In this document: piece after piece, positions 1 through 10,979 of the stretch
Layout of the letters: each line of letters starts with the position of its first letter
Position numbering within the stretch: position 1 is the first letter of the stretch
NCBI RefSeq assembly: GCF_000471905.2
Contig: NW_006499973.1
Span: 5,680,722 to 5,744,721 of the forward strand
DNA: 64,000 bases
Reading direction: 5' to 3'
From: Amborella trichopoda
Lineage: Eukaryota; Streptophyta; Magnoliopsida; Amborellales; Amborellaceae
Position numbers and translations under genes: made by a program
Notes under the pieces: model-generated
What the model was told of the DNA's origin: nothing
Seen by the model: the letters and a program-made list of their open reading frames with translations, nothing else
The model's database searches: none

Positions 1-1100
1 AAAGATGTAGGAGGGTGACATGAATAGAAAATCGAAGTGATTTCGACGAACCCTGAAAAACATCGAGACCCTCCAAGATGGAAGCCCGGCAGGAATCCAG
101 AGGGCTCTTCATGGATCTGTGAAGCAAAGGATGAAAGCTCAAAAGGTAAAAAGACAACTTTGTGATTTCTTAGTTCTCACGATCCCACAAGAGAATCCTT
201 TCATCATCTTCTGGTAGAATATAATAAAGAAAATGACCACCAAGGGGCCACAAGTGGCAAAACTATAAGGCCCATCCCTTTTGAAAATGTTGTTTCAATT
301 TGATTGTTAAAATCAACCATTTTCAAAAGCTTTCTCCTTTTATAAGGGACCTCCTCCACCACTACAAGAGGTTAAACTATTAGTCATCTTGCCTCATTCT
401 TGAAGCCAACTTCCTATGCCTGTTATGAAGGCTCGAAACTAGTCAAACACTCCATAGTTGTATGAGTATAACTACCAACTACCACATATAGGAGATCGGT
501 GAACCTTGCCAATGACTAAATTGGCTAGTCTGGAAGCGTCTTTCTCTCGACTGGATCCTTGAGGCAAGCTCATCCCTGTGTGTGCGTACGATGACCCATC
601 GTTGGAAATTTGAAACAAAAACCCTACAACTAGGAGGCAGAGTTTGTAACAGTCAGTTTGGAACATTTGTGCAAAGAAAGTGTTCTACTCTACTTCAACG
701 AGTCAACTGCACACGTATAAGTTAAAAGACCCCCCAACAGGGACAAAAAAAAAAAGAGAAATCATGCAGAAAAAAAACCAAAATTTTGGTTATCACAAAA
801 TTCTGACTTTATTCATCCGTTAAAAAATTAGCTTATTACAAGCCTTCACACCATCAAACTTGGTCCTACGAATGAAATTTCTACTATCCCAATAGACTTC
901 AATAAAACGAAAAAGTACTAAAAATGAGAATGATCACATGATCAACTCATTTATGCCAAGAAAAAAGCAAAGAAAAGAAAATAGTTTGCCTATTCAGTCG
1001 TCAACTTTGAATCAACATCCTTCTCCTTGAGTTCCGCCACAAGGGCCACCCATCGAGCTAATTTGACTTAAGCCTCTTCGAAACTGTCAGATGTGTCCTC
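1..1100. other. Unassigned 5' stretch, probably retrotransposon internal DNA
   Basis: I see no reliable coding region here. The short open frames lack recognisable domains. A TATA-like TATAAGGG at 341 on the + strand sits in a locally promoter-like stretch, but nothing downstream supports a gene. By position it lies between an expected retrotransposon pol region (outside the window) and the antisense PMD gene that ends near 1,104, so it is probably internal sequence of the same Ty3 element. That assignment is inference. Confidence 0.3.
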
Positions 1101-1103
1101 TTC

Positions 1104-2792
1104 TTATTTGATTCGTTTATTTGAACAAGAGGCGCCATCATCTCGATAAGGCACAAGATCCTGACAAGGAGCAGAAGACTTGCCACGAAGTCTCGAAGAT
1201 ATGGGGCATAGTGCAAGAGGGTAGGCACATTCCCACCAAGAATCATAATTCGACATGGTCGTGGGCTTGTCTTGCTTAGCTAACCCCTCACTAGAAGATG
1301 ACTTCTTCGCCTTCCATGAAAAACTTGCCTTGATCAGAAGAGCTAAAGAGTGCCGATGAAGCAGAAAGATAGGGCGACGATCGATCGCCTCTCCAGAAGA
1401 AGTGTAATTCTGAATGTGGCGAAACTGGCGAAGAACCCTTTGAGGGAATACCCATCTGTGAAGAATTGCCCCGTCAGTATAACACATGCATGCCCCATAG
1501 CAAGTAAAAAAAGGGACATGTTCTCAAGGCCCCTAATCACCCAATCAAAAGACAACAACTCGTTCAAAACTCATCAATAATAACTGACATTTTGTGGTCA
1601 GGTGGAATCATTGACATATGCCAATCCTAGAGCAGCAAATACGGCCATCGTTGATTGAGGAGGATGGACAATGGCGGCGTGTTCGTAAGCCCAAATCTGC
1701 AGAAAATAGAATTCAAAAGCATCCCAAAAAGTCACAAAGCGAGAACCCAGGACCTCGGAATCATCCGGAACAATTTGGTTTGGGAGACACTGGTAGTGTC
1801 GCCTAGCCCAGATTCGGCGACACTACGCGTGTCACCCAGACTTGGGTGACACTGGCCGTGTCGCCCAACTAAGACCCTCCTGGATCGATTCGAGCTTTTT
1901 CCAATTAATTCTTGTGACAAAAAATGGGTTCCAGAGCCCAAAACCAGACAAAAAATTGTGCTCCAGGGGAAAAATAAAATAAATTGTGTTCAAAATATAC
2001 CTGCAAAATCAAGACACTACCCTCAATATATTGGTCACCTCACATGACCCGATCGTGAGCACTCTGGTATGTGCCCGCCAACACAGTCGGAACAATGGTG
2101 TAACCCGTTCGTTCCCAAAAGGCATGGACGAAGGGAATAAGGGAACTGTGAACCATCTTACAACCACTCGGAAAGAGAATGGAGCCCAACAGCAGAAAAA
2201 GAAAAATACGGATCCATTCAGTGGCTCAAGATTTCTCTCGATTTTGGACCAACAACTCCATATCAACCCATTGACCAAGTGAAGAAGAAGCAGCCCCCAA
2301 CAGTTGCTCACCCATGATAGAATGATCGTCAGTGGCAGTGGAGGGTTGGTATGCAATCCTAGCCAAGTTCACGCAAGAAATTCGGACAACTTCCTCCAAG
2401 GTTGGCATTGTCTCGCCCGTAGGAAGAAAGAAGGTATATGTTTGATGATTAAACCTTTCAGCGAGAGCTTCAAGGAGCGGAACGTTCACTTGGCAAGAGG
2501 CCATGTTCAAGATAGCCATCATCGAAATTGAAGCCAGAAGGACCATGAGCTCAGGCCACTGCTGAGCAGAAAGAAACCAATCTCGAAACCAAGGTCCGAT
2601 AATAGGAAAGCCATTGACGCGTCGGGGAACATCACCCGATCGAGGGCCCTGAGAAATATGAGAGGCCAAACTTTCTGGGAAGTGCCTAACCCTAGGAAAA
2701 ATAATGGAGTCCTCCTCCTCTCTTCCGTCATCAACTCGCTCGAGAGCCTTCCCCCTGCCAGCGGAGATCACATTGTTCTTCCTAGGAGCCAT
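1104..2792 (-). pseudogene. Plant mobile domain (PMD) gene, decayed, antisense to its host retrotransposon
   Basis: The chosen start is the Met at 2,792 (MAPRKNN). The frame runs 188 codons to a TGA at 2,226-2,228 and stays open in the same frame to a second TGA at 2,040. Residues about 111-135 hold the PMD signature, an ERxNxxTxTFxLPxGE stretch followed by TLEEV. Just after the first stop comes the LLGSILFP segment, and a VLAGTYQSA segment corresponds to the family's YAWGxAxLAxLYR. The C-terminal hallmark PQRVLRQF appears in another frame near 1,420-1,445, so the gene is frameshifted as well as stopped. Between about 1,784 and 1,900 the gene is interrupted by the GGGCGACAC palindrome repeats. 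PMD proteins include Arabidopsis MAIN and MAIL1, linked to silencing and genome stability; many PMD copies ride on transposons. Function of this copy is presumably lost. Confidence 0.75.
1784..1870. repeat. Palindromic GACAC/GTGTC repeat cluster 1
   Basis: Three imperfect inverted repeats of the form GGGCGACAC, 5-6 bp spacer, GTGTCGCCC lie end to end, separated by a short CAGATTTGG-like link. They sit inside the PMD pseudogene on the - strand. The same module recurs at 3,040-3,382, 5,842-6,186, 7,597-8,304 and 19,105-19,262. Both strands read much alike because each unit is its own reverse complement. Confidence 0.8.
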
Positions 2793-3039
2793 GAAGATCT
2801 GAAAATGTGAGCAAGAAGAACCTGTAAAAACAGAAGGAAGATGATGAAGATAGGAGAGGATGAAGATGAAAGAAGAAATATGAGTTTGGAGGATGAGAAA
2901 AGAAATAGAAAAGGGATGATTTTTATAAAAAAAAAGAATCCGACCCAAAACGTGTCCTATAGTTATCAACTTTGACCAACAGTGGGTTTTGATAACCTCA
3001 AAGCCATAAAAAATCAAAAACAAATTTTGAGGATCGGTG

Positions 3040-3382
3040 GTCAGGGCGACCCGGCCCGGTCGCCCAATTCCATACTCAGACTTGGGCGACAATCCCCATG
3101 TCACCAGAGCGACACCACCAGTGTCGGCCACATATTTTTTTGAAAAAAAAAAAAACCCTTTTAATCCCTCAAATTTTCCAATAAAAAAAAAAAATTATGG
3201 GCGACACTGGCTGCGTCGTCCAGCTTGCAAGGGTGACACGCCTCCTGTCATCCATACATTTTTCTAAAAAAAAAGAAAACTTTTCTTTTTTTTTATTTTC
3301 CCATGTTTCATAATAAAATAAAACAAAAACTTTTTTGGGAGACACCACTAATGCCGCCCGGGCAACACGACCAGTGTCGCCC
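3040..3382. repeat. Palindromic GACAC/GTGTC repeat cluster 2
   Basis: Three groups of the same palindromic module (3,040-3,126, 3,205-3,252 and 3,337-3,382) are separated by A- or T-rich stretches. The A-rich spacers look alike, so module plus spacer may be a duplicated unit of roughly 150 bp. The block lies just upstream (on the - strand) of the PMD start codon. Confidence 0.7.
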
Positions 3383-3506
3383 AAACGTTTTTCCCCAAAA
3401 CCTTCCCCACTTAATTTTGGGGACTTCTGGGAATTAAATTTGATTTTTCCATGGTTTTTTATAATTATTTTCGAACATTTTATCAAGTTTCAAAAATAAA
3501 ATACTC

Positions 3507-3700
3507 CTCGGTGGCATGAGCCTAAACTGCCAACCAATTTTCCATAAAATTTCAAAAAACTATTCAAAAAAATAAAAACACTCCGTGGTGGCGTGAGCCT
3601 AAACTGCCAACCAAGTTTCCAAAATTTCAAAAAATAAAAAAATGAAATAAAAAAGAGAGAACACAGCTCGGTGACATGAACCTAAACTGCCTACCAAAGT
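3507..3700. repeat. Tandem repeat, 3 copies of about 75-85 bp
   Basis: Three copies start at about 3,507, 3,581 and 3,667, each with a GGTGRCRTGARCCTAAACTGCC core followed by an A/T-rich tail. It is the first of three tandem blocks packed in the 2 kb upstream of the polypurine tract. Confidence 0.75.
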
Positions 3701-3735
3701 CCGATACAGGGCACAACCACCCTATTTCAATGAAA

Positions 3736-4066
3736 AACGTCAAACTTGTGCGACGTTAAAGAGCCGAGAAAGGAAAAAAAAACATCAAACTTGTGCGACG
3801 TTAAAGAGCCGATGCAGAAAAAACGTCAAACTTGTGCGACGTTAAAGAGCCGAGACAAGAAAAACGTCAAACTTGTGCTACGTTAAAGAGCCAAGACAGG
3901 GAAAACGTCAAACTCGTGCGACGTTAAAGAGCCGAGATAGAAAAAATGTCAAACCCGTGCTACATTAAAGAGCCGAGACAGGAAAAACGTCAAACTCGTG
4001 CGACGTTAAATAGCCGAGACAAGAAAAACATCAAACTCGTGCGATGTTAAAGAGCTGAGACAGGTA
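3736..4066. repeat. Minisatellite, 8 copies of 41-45 bp
   Basis: Units start at about 3,736, 3,781, 3,822, 3,863, 3,904, 3,945, 3,986 and 4,027. Each has AACGTCAAAC, a short loop, then GACGTTAAAGAGCCGA. AACGTC and GACGTT are inverted repeats, so every unit can form a small hairpin. Copies differ at one to four positions. Tandem arrays in the 3' untranslated region are typical of Tat/Ogre-lineage retrotransposons. Confidence 0.85.
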
Positions 4067-4089
4067 ACATCTAGCCTCATACGACGTAA

Positions 4090-4370
4090 AATGTTAAATG
4101 TGTTCAGGGCACAACCACCCTATTCAATGTGTTCAGGGCACAACTGCCTTGTTCAAACGTCTAGCCCCGTACGATACTAAAGGTCGAGTATATCCAATTT
4201 AACGTCAAACTCCAACGACGTAAAAGAGACAAGAGAGGTAACGTCTAGCCCCGTATGATGTAAAATGACAGAGTTGTTCAGGGCACAACCACCCTGTTCA
4301 ATGTTGTTCAGGGCACAACCACCCTATTCAGTGTGTTCAAAGCACAACCACCTTGTTCAAACGTCTATCT
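4090..4370. repeat. Short tandem block, GTTCAGGGCACAACCACC units
   Basis: About five or six copies of a unit containing GTTCAGGGCACAACCACC (for example 4,100, 4,132, 4,275, 4,306 and 4,337) alternate with ACGTCTAGCCCCGTAYGA segments. The block abuts the assembly gap and may extend into it. Confidence 0.7.
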
Positions 4371-4456
4371 GCATATGACGGACAAGGGTTGGGTGTATGG
4401 TCCACTAAAGGGCTCTATGGTTGCAAGACTTAAAACTGCTAACCAACCTTGTTTTT

Positions 4457-5006
4457 NNNNNNNNNNNNNNNNNNNNNNNNNNNNNNNNNNNNNNNNNNNN
4501 NNNNNNNNNNNNNNNNNNNNNNNNNNNNNNNNNNNNNNNNNNNNNNNNNNNNNNNNNNNNNNNNNNNNNNNNNNNNNNNNNNNNNNNNNNNNNNNNNNNN
4601 NNNNNNNNNNNNNNNNNNNNNNNNNNNNNNNNNNNNNNNNNNNNNNNNNNNNNNNNNNNNNNNNNNNNNNNNNNNNNNNNNNNNNNNNNNNNNNNNNNNN
4701 NNNNNNNNNNNNNNNNNNNNNNNNNNNNNNNNNNNNNNNNNNNNNNNNNNNNNNNNNNNNNNNNNNNNNNNNNNNNNNNNNNNNNNNNNNNNNNNNNNNN
4801 NNNNNNNNNNNNNNNNNNNNNNNNNNNNNNNNNNNNNNNNNNNNNNNNNNNNNNNNNNNNNNNNNNNNNNNNNNNNNNNNNNNNNNNNNNNNNNNNNNNN
4901 NNNNNNNNNNNNNNNNNNNNNNNNNNNNNNNNNNNNNNNNNNNNNNNNNNNNNNNNNNNNNNNNNNNNNNNNNNNNNNNNNNNNNNNNNNNNNNNNNNNN
5001 NNNNNN
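4457..5006. other. Assembly gap (550 N)
   Basis: The bases are all N. The gap follows the tandem-repeat block directly, so an unresolved repeat array is the likely cause. Open frames spanning it are artefacts. Confidence 0.99.
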
Positions 5007-5527
5007 TCCCCCTACTTTCAAAATTTCTAAAACATTTTCTAAAACGAAGGAGCTTGGACACCCATATATGATGAATACTGCGTTGCCACGTTTACCACGT
5101 TGTCATGTTTACCACGTTGCTGCCTCGTCTCTCTCTTCAGATTCAGCTAGACAAGTCTCTTCCTATAGAAGGCCTTTTCCTATATATAGCCCTAAGAAAC
5201 CCTAAGGAGATCAAAGAAAATGCCAGGGATAAAAATTTCAAACTGCAAAACCCCTGAAGTTAAGTGGCATAGCCAGAAAATCCAACTCGAGTTTCAAGCT
5301 TGTGTAACTCACTGACAACACCGGAAACCCTAGGAGGAAAAATGCTCAAGGTAGGTGAGTTCGGTGACTACAATGACTTGGAGGGATAGGTTGTGTACCC
5401 TCTGACCACGTGATGTCAGGAAAAAATTTAAAATGTCTGCTTTATCTTTTACGTTAACCTGCCACTCGAAGGATATGGAAAACTAGAGTGTCTACTTCTT
5501 TACCACTCGCCTGTCCCAGGGAATGCC
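5007..5527 (+). other. Retrotransposon 3' untranslated region with a TATA-like box
   Basis: No coding sequence is visible. TATATATAGC at 5,181 is followed by AAACCCTAAGG, resembling a plant core promoter. It lies 350 bp before the polypurine tract, so it is more likely part of the element's 3' region than a host promoter. A promoter role is possible but unsupported by any downstream reading frame. Confidence 0.35.
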
Positions 5528-5540
5528 AAAGAGGGGCAAC
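5528..5540 (+). promoter_or_regulatory. Polypurine tract of the Ty3 retrotransposon
   Basis: AAAGAGGGGCAAC lies immediately before the LTR start TGTAGACACC. A purine run abutting a TG-initiated LTR is the plus-strand priming site of LTR retrotransposons, and it fixes the element's sense strand as + here. Confidence 0.7.
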
Positions 5541-6818
5541 TGTAGACACCCCATTTTAAAATTGGAAAATTCTACGATTTCTTAACTTAGTACCACATTA
5601 TCCTAGTAAACCCAAAATCCATAGTTCACAGAGCCTACCTTGTGACCAAGAACCAGTCTGCCTGCCCAAAACCCTGTTTTGACCCAAATTTCTGTAAACG
5701 CCCTATTTTACATAAAAAAATCATTAAAAATAGTAAATAAATCTATTTTGATCCAAAGTTTCTCTAAGAGCTTCATAAGAAGCTAAGGAAAACACCCAAA
5801 GTGACAAAAAGGAAATTTGGACAAGTTTTGAGTTCTTGGACTGGGCGACACTGGCAGTGTTGCCCAAGTCATTCTAGTAAATTTTCTGTTTTACCAAAAT
5901 AATCATTAAAAATAGTAAAAGACTTTGTTTTGACCCAAATGTTTCCTGATAGCTTCACAAGAGGATGGGAAATGCATTCAAAGTGAAAAATCTAGATTTT
6001 TAGCAAGTTTGACTTGAGGGACACGGGCCGTGTCACCCAGCCTAGACTGGGCGACCGCCTAGTGTCGCCCAGATTTGAGCGACGCCGCCCATGTCACCCA
6101 CCTCTTTTTTCCGCGAGTTGAGATTTTTTTTTTTTTAGGCGACCCTAGGCGTTTCGCCCAGGCGACACCAGCCGCGTCGTTCAGATTCGAGACGTCTAAA
6201 ATGCGTTTTTGACTGAGTTTGTTGGTTGGTTACAGGAAGATATTCGCCCCAACAAAATTTCCCCCCCTTTTAGCATCTTTTTGGGACCATTTAGAGGGGG
6301 ACGGAGAGAGAAACAAGAGGGACTTCAGAAAAAGAAATGCTAGAGAGAGAAAAACCATAGCAAAGAAAAAGAAATAAAGGAGATAGAGATGGAAAACTTG
6401 AGGGAGTTACAAGAGAGAAAACCTTGGAAATTGCATCAGGAAGCCTTAGCCCTCAGAGAGAAACCCCAGATCTACCCTTAGGACACAGACCAGATCTACC
6501 CTTAGGACACAAAATCCCAAATCAAATCCTTCACTCCGAAGAGATTTGTTGATAAACATCTGACTCAGAGAGACAACAGAGGACCGGTTCTGATATGGGC
6601 GAGCCCTAGAAGGCTCGGGAGCCCCGGGCCCTCCGACCCGGTTCGGTACCATTTCTTTCCTTTTCTTCTTATTTTATTATGTTAATTTTAGTTTGATCTG
6701 TTTTGTTAATGTTATTTAAGATCGCATTTTGGACGCTTTGGATCATGCTTGCCCTGCCACATATCTGATAACAAATCTGCTTGTTTCTTGGCAGATCTGA
6801 CCTCATATCTTAATTCGG
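5541..6818 (+). mobile_element. Ty3/gypsy LTR, copy 1 (3' LTR, truncated at its end)
   Basis: It begins TGTAGACACCCC directly after the polypurine tract. Inside, a roughly 190 bp unit (a run ending ATCATTAAAAATAGTAAA, then the palindrome) is repeated at about 5,690 and 5,880. Palindromes of the GGGCGACAC family occur at 5,842-5,868 and 6,017-6,186. The AGATCT-rich 3' part matches the other copies but stops near 6,818, about 100 bp before the proper LTR end, where an inverted copy begins. Confidence 0.75.
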
Positions 6819-6820
6819 AG

Positions 6821-6828
6821 GGCGCCAA
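6821..6828 (-). promoter_or_regulatory. Primer-binding-site remnant of the inverted LTR copy
   Basis: On the - strand the LTR ends in AATAACA and is followed two bases later by TTGGCGCC. TGGCGCC is the usual start of Ty3 primer binding sites. This confirms which end of the AGATCT-rich repeat is the LTR terminus. Only the first bases are retained, so the tRNA cannot be named securely. Confidence 0.55.
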
Positions 6829-6830
6829 AC

Positions 6831-7680
6831 TGTTATTGATGAAATCAGATAGATCTTCTGATGAAGATCTCTCAATTTTAACACCTTAAACTAAATGAAA
6901 ATGCATTAAAAGAGTGGTAAAGAAAGTGGGATAAATCGAATTCAGATCTGAGGCTAGATCTGCCCAGAAACGAGCAGATCTGTTCTCAGATTTGTGGCAG
7001 GGCCAGTATAATCCAAAGCATCCAAAATACGATTTTAAATAAAATTAACAAAACAAATCAAAATGAAATTAAAATAATAAAATAAGAAAAAGGGGAAAGA
7101 AATGGTATCAAATCGGGTCGGATGACCCGGGGCTCTCGAGCCTTCTAGGGCTCGCCCATATAAAAAAAGGTCATCTTTTGTCTTTCTGAGTCAAATGTTT
7201 ATCAGTAAATCTCTTCAGTGTGAAGGCTTTGATTTGGGATTTCATGTCCTAAGGATGGATCTGGTCTGTGTCCTAAGGGTAGATCTGGGGTTTCTCTCAG
7301 AGGGTTGAGGCTTCCTGATGCAATTTACAGGGTTTTCTCTCGTATATCTCCTTCAAGTTTTTCATCTCTATCTCTTATGTTTCTTTTTCTCTGTTAGGGT
7401 TTCTGATCTCTATATCTCTCTATGTCCTAGGGTGTTTTCTCTCTAGCGTTTTCTTTTTCTGAAGTCTCCTCGTTTCTCTCTCTGTCCCCCTCTAAACGGT
7501 CCCGAAAAGATGCTAAAAGGGGGTAAAAATTTGTTGGGGATAATAACTTCCTGTAACCAACCAACAAACTCAGCCAAAAACAGAGGTCTCGGATCTGGGC
7601 GACACGGTGCCCAAAAAACTGAAAATCTCAATTCGGGGCAAAAGGAGGTGGGTGACACGCCTAGTGTCGCCCAGATTTGG
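6831..7680 (-). mobile_element. Ty3/gypsy LTR, copy 2 (inverted, truncated)
   Basis: This is the reverse complement of the 3' two thirds of copy 1: the duplicated GATCTACCCTTAGGACACA stretch, the CTCGGGAGCCCCGGGC segment and the purine-rich GGGGGACAGAGAGA tract all appear inverted. It begins TGTTATTGATG (LTR terminus CA on the - strand) and is cut off near 7,680 within the palindrome region, where copy 3 starts. Confidence 0.75.
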
Positions 7681-9040
7681 GACCGCATTATTCTAGTAAA
7701 CCGAAAATCCATAGTTTACAGAGTCTACCCTATTACCCAGAACTCGTCTGCTTACTCGAAACCCTGTTCTGACCCAGATTTCTGTACATGCCCTGTTTTA
7801 CCAAAAAAATCATTAAAAATAGTAAATAAATCTGATTTGATCCAAATTTTATTTGAGAGCTTCATGAGAGGCTAGAAAAAAACCCAAAGTAAAAAAAATG
7901 AAATTTGTAAGAGTTTTGAGTAGGGCAACACTAGCCAGGTCACCCACCCTGGATTGGATGACACTACCAGTGTCGCCCAAGTCAATCTAGTAAATGTCCG
8001 GTTTTACCAAAAAAATCATTAAAAATAGTAAAGGACACCGTTTTGACTCAAAATATTTTTGGTAGCTTCACAAGAGGATGGGAAATGCACTCAAAGTGAA
8101 AAATATGGATTTTGATCAAGTTTGACTTGGGCATTTGGGAGGCCTACTAGTGTCGCCCATAGTAGTGCCGCCCGCCCGACATGGTCTGTGTCACCCGGGC
8201 GAGATGGCCTGTGTCGCCCACCTCTTTTTTCCCCAAATTGAGATTTTCATTTTTTTGGAAGACACTAAGCGTGTCGCCTGAGCTACACCAGCCGTGTCGC
8301 TCAGATCTGAGACCTCTAAAACGCGTTTTTGATTAAGTTTGTTGGTTAGTTATGGGAAGATATTCTCCCCAACAAATTCCCCCCCCCCCCCCTTTCCAGC
8401 ATCTTTTTGGGACCATTTAGAGGGGGACAGAGAGAAAAACAGAAGGGACTTCAGAAAAAGAAATGCTAGAAAGAGACAAACCCTAGCAAATAAAAAGAAA
8501 CATAAGAGATAGAGATGGAAAACCTGAGGGAGTTACAGGAGAGAAAACCCAAGAAATTGCGCTAGGAAGCCTTAGCCCCCTGAGAGAAACCCCAGATCTA
8601 CCCTTAGGACACAGACCAGATCTACCCTTAAGATACAAAATCCCTAATCAAATCATTCACACCGAAGAGATTTGCTGATAAATATCCGACTCAAAGAGAC
8701 AAAAGATGACCGGTTCTGATACGGGCGAGCCTTAAAAGGCTTGGGAGTCCCGGGCCCTCCGGCTCGGTTTAGTACCATTTCTTTCCTTTTCTTCTTATTT
8801 AATTATTTTAATTTTAGTTTGATCTGTTTTGTTAATTTTATTTAAGATCGTATTTTGGACGCTCTGGATCATGTTGGCCCTACCACAGATCTAAATGCAG
8901 ATCTGCTCGTTTCCGGGCAGATCTGGCTTCATATCTGAATTCGATTTGTCCCACTTTCATTACCATCTGTTTTTATTTCATTTTCATCAATTTAAGGTGT
9001 TAAAATCAAGAGATGTTCATTGGAAGATATGTCTGATTGG
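7681..9040 (+). mobile_element. Ty3/gypsy LTR, copy 3
   Basis: It is directly oriented like copy 1 and similar along its whole length, beginning about 40-50 bp inside the LTR (TTCTAGTAAACC). It carries palindromes at 7,921-7,982 and 8,132-8,304. It extends further 3' than copy 1, through CAATTTAAGGTGTTAAAATC, and ends near 9,040 where unrelated LINE sequence follows. Confidence 0.75.
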
Positions 9041-9041
9041 C

Positions 9042-9172
9042 TGCATTTGGTGTGGTGTCTTTCACACATATTTACAGGGAAGCTAATGGGATAGCTGATC
9101 TTCTTGCTAAGGGGGGTACTTCATGTTCTTCTATTCTTGTTTCTCACGATGTAATTTCCTTTGAGTAGTTTC
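9042..9172 (+). pseudogene. LINE RNase H (RVT_3 type) C-terminal fragment
   Basis: In one frame the stretch reads HIYREANGIADLLAKGG, the hallmark C-terminal motif of the RNase H domain in plant L1-type LINEs (R-E-x-N-x-x-A-D-x-L-A). It runs on to a stop near 9,166. Nothing upstream continues the domain, because LTR copy 3 adjoins it. A truncated LINE end, or the target into which the LTR inserted, is likely. Confidence 0.65.
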
Positions 9173-10368
9173 TAATAATATCAATGATCTTGGTCAAAAA
9201 TAAAAATCTATATGAAAAAGTTGTGTCGTTGTTGAAGAACTCTACGATTCATCATCTTGACCTTGAGATGTATTGCCTTGAAAAAAAAAGCATTTTAAGT
9301 TTTAAAAATAATGTATCTTATAATATATTATCTAGACCATCCATTTTTAAAATAATTTAAAGGTTTATAGATTTGCTCGATCTACACCAGTTTTGGAGCT
9401 TTAAAGATTATAATTAGATATGAAAGTAGATTTTTACGTCATCATAAGGTTTTCGACGCTAGAATTTCATCTTTTAGAAAGATTTAGAGGTATATCTTAC
9501 TTTGGTTATTTAAGGTTGACATCTTAAACTGATTGCACCAATTACAATAAGGAGAAAGTTTACATATGAGATAGTCAATCTTATACTATAGAAGTGAGGT
9601 ATCCCTAAAAAATCTATTGAAAAATGTTGTTTTGGTGCTAAAAATCCTCCAGTTGAACATCTTGAGCTTCGAGATACATGGATATTAAAAATATATAATT
9701 CTAAATCTTAAAATAGTATATCTTGTAACATATTATGTGGATCTTCTATTTCCAATATTTTCATATATTTATAGATCTATTTGCTGCACACAAGCTTTAA
9801 CTTCATAATAATGGGTGTGGTTTCTAAGGCCTTAAATGATCAAAGTAAGGTTCACCTTCCAATAGCATCGAAAGATGTATTCTCAGCATTAGAAATCTTT
9901 GGGATGGTTTGAAAATTTATTTTCATCTCTAGTTATAAAATCTAAAGTTTTAAAAATAGTATAGACAGAGTAGATCTATAAACAATTGAAAATCTTGAAA
10001 TTTGATAGTTTGAAAATGCGTTAAAAGATATACTATTCTTAAGACTTGAAATCCATTTTTTTCATGTACAAACATCTTGAAGTCGAGATGATCAATTTGA
10101 AGATTTTTCAGCATCGAAACAACGTCATCTAATGAATTTTTTGAGGTGTACCTTAATTTGATTGTTTAGAACCTCATTTTTATATAAACGTTTTTCATAC
10201 TAATTGTATAAAGTGAGCGCTTTATGTGAACCCGTAGACCGCATCATTCTATCATGGTCAATGACCATAACGCCTCTACCAGCAATAAATCTCGTCTATC
10301 ATAATGTATTTGAGGGTTGGAACTACTTGTGGGTCCTATCTAATGTATTTAAAATGTAGTTGTAATTG
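9173..10368. repeat. AT-rich intergenic DNA with MITE-like relics
   Basis: No gene is seen. At about 9,555 a GTTTACATATGAG start, internal TCTTGAGCTTCGAGAT segments, and TTAATTTGATTGTTTAGA near 10,155 resemble the better-kept MITE at 25,918-26,292, so this is probably a decayed relative of about 650 bp. The 9,230-9,540 part shares the same internal phrases. Confidence 0.4.
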
Positions 10369-10480
10369 TCTATCATGATCAGTACACTACAAATGTAGTT
10401 GCTAGTGTCTATCATGGTCAGTACACTACAAATGTAGTTGCAAGTGTCTATCATGGTCAGTATACTACAAACAGTGAAGG
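10369..10480. repeat. Tandem repeat, 39 bp, about 3 copies
   Basis: Units start at 10,369, 10,408 and 10,447, each beginning TCTATCATGRTCAGTA and containing ACTACAAATGTAGT, itself a palindrome. The third copy is partial. A related TGTAGTTGTAATTG stretch lies just upstream. Confidence 0.9.
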
Positions 10481-10536
10481 ATATGCTTTTTATGAGTCCT
10501 CCGACTCGTGTAGAAATGCGTCTCCTCTTTATGATC

Positions 10537-10795
10537 TATTTTCAAGATGGAAATATATGAAGATAAGATTCTTTTAGGAATTTATTTTCAAGATGGAAAT
10601 ATTTGAAGATTCTTTTAGGAATTTATTTTCAAGATGGAAATATTTGAAGATTCTTTTAGGAATTTATTTTCAAGATGGAAATATTTGAAGATTCTTTTAG
10701 GAATTTATTTTTAAGATGGAAATATTTGAAGATTCTTTTAGGAATTTATTTTCAAGATGGAAATATATGAAGTTCAGATTATTTTAGGAATGTAT
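10537..10795. repeat. Tandem repeat, 41 bp, about 6 copies
   Basis: The unit contains TTTCAAGATGGAAATAT and GAAGATTCTTTTAGGAAT. The central copies (for example 10,578 and 10,619) are almost identical and exactly 41 bp apart; the first and last diverge. The near identity suggests recent expansion. Confidence 0.9.
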
Positions 10796-10979
10796 AATAT
10801 ATAATACGAAGATCATTAATATGTAAAATTAGATAACTTTTAAAAAATAATATAGTAAAGAAGATGAAAACAACTTCCTTCCATCCATTTTTAATATGTG
10901 TTTGATGCTTGGGAGACACGGATATAAGACGCAAATGTGGGATTGCGTCGTCCGTTACGTAAAACACTTTCCGATTGGT

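Noticed and set aside
1058..1580. Several overlapping short frames at 1.06-1.58 kb as separate genes
   Set aside because: Only the minus-strand frame with PQRVLRQF has family support; the others are its shadows.
3736..4066. CRISPR-like array
   Set aside because: Units are contiguous with no unique spacers of constant length, and the genome is a plant nuclear genome; it is a plain minisatellite.
4333..5205. Open frames of 193-290 codons around 4.3-5.2 kb and 219-317 codons around 31.7-32.7 kb
   Set aside because: Most of their length is N; they arise from the assembly gaps.
8895..9086. 63-codon frame spanning the end of LTR copy 3
   Set aside because: It crosses the LTR-LINE joint and is out of frame with the recognisable RNase H motif.
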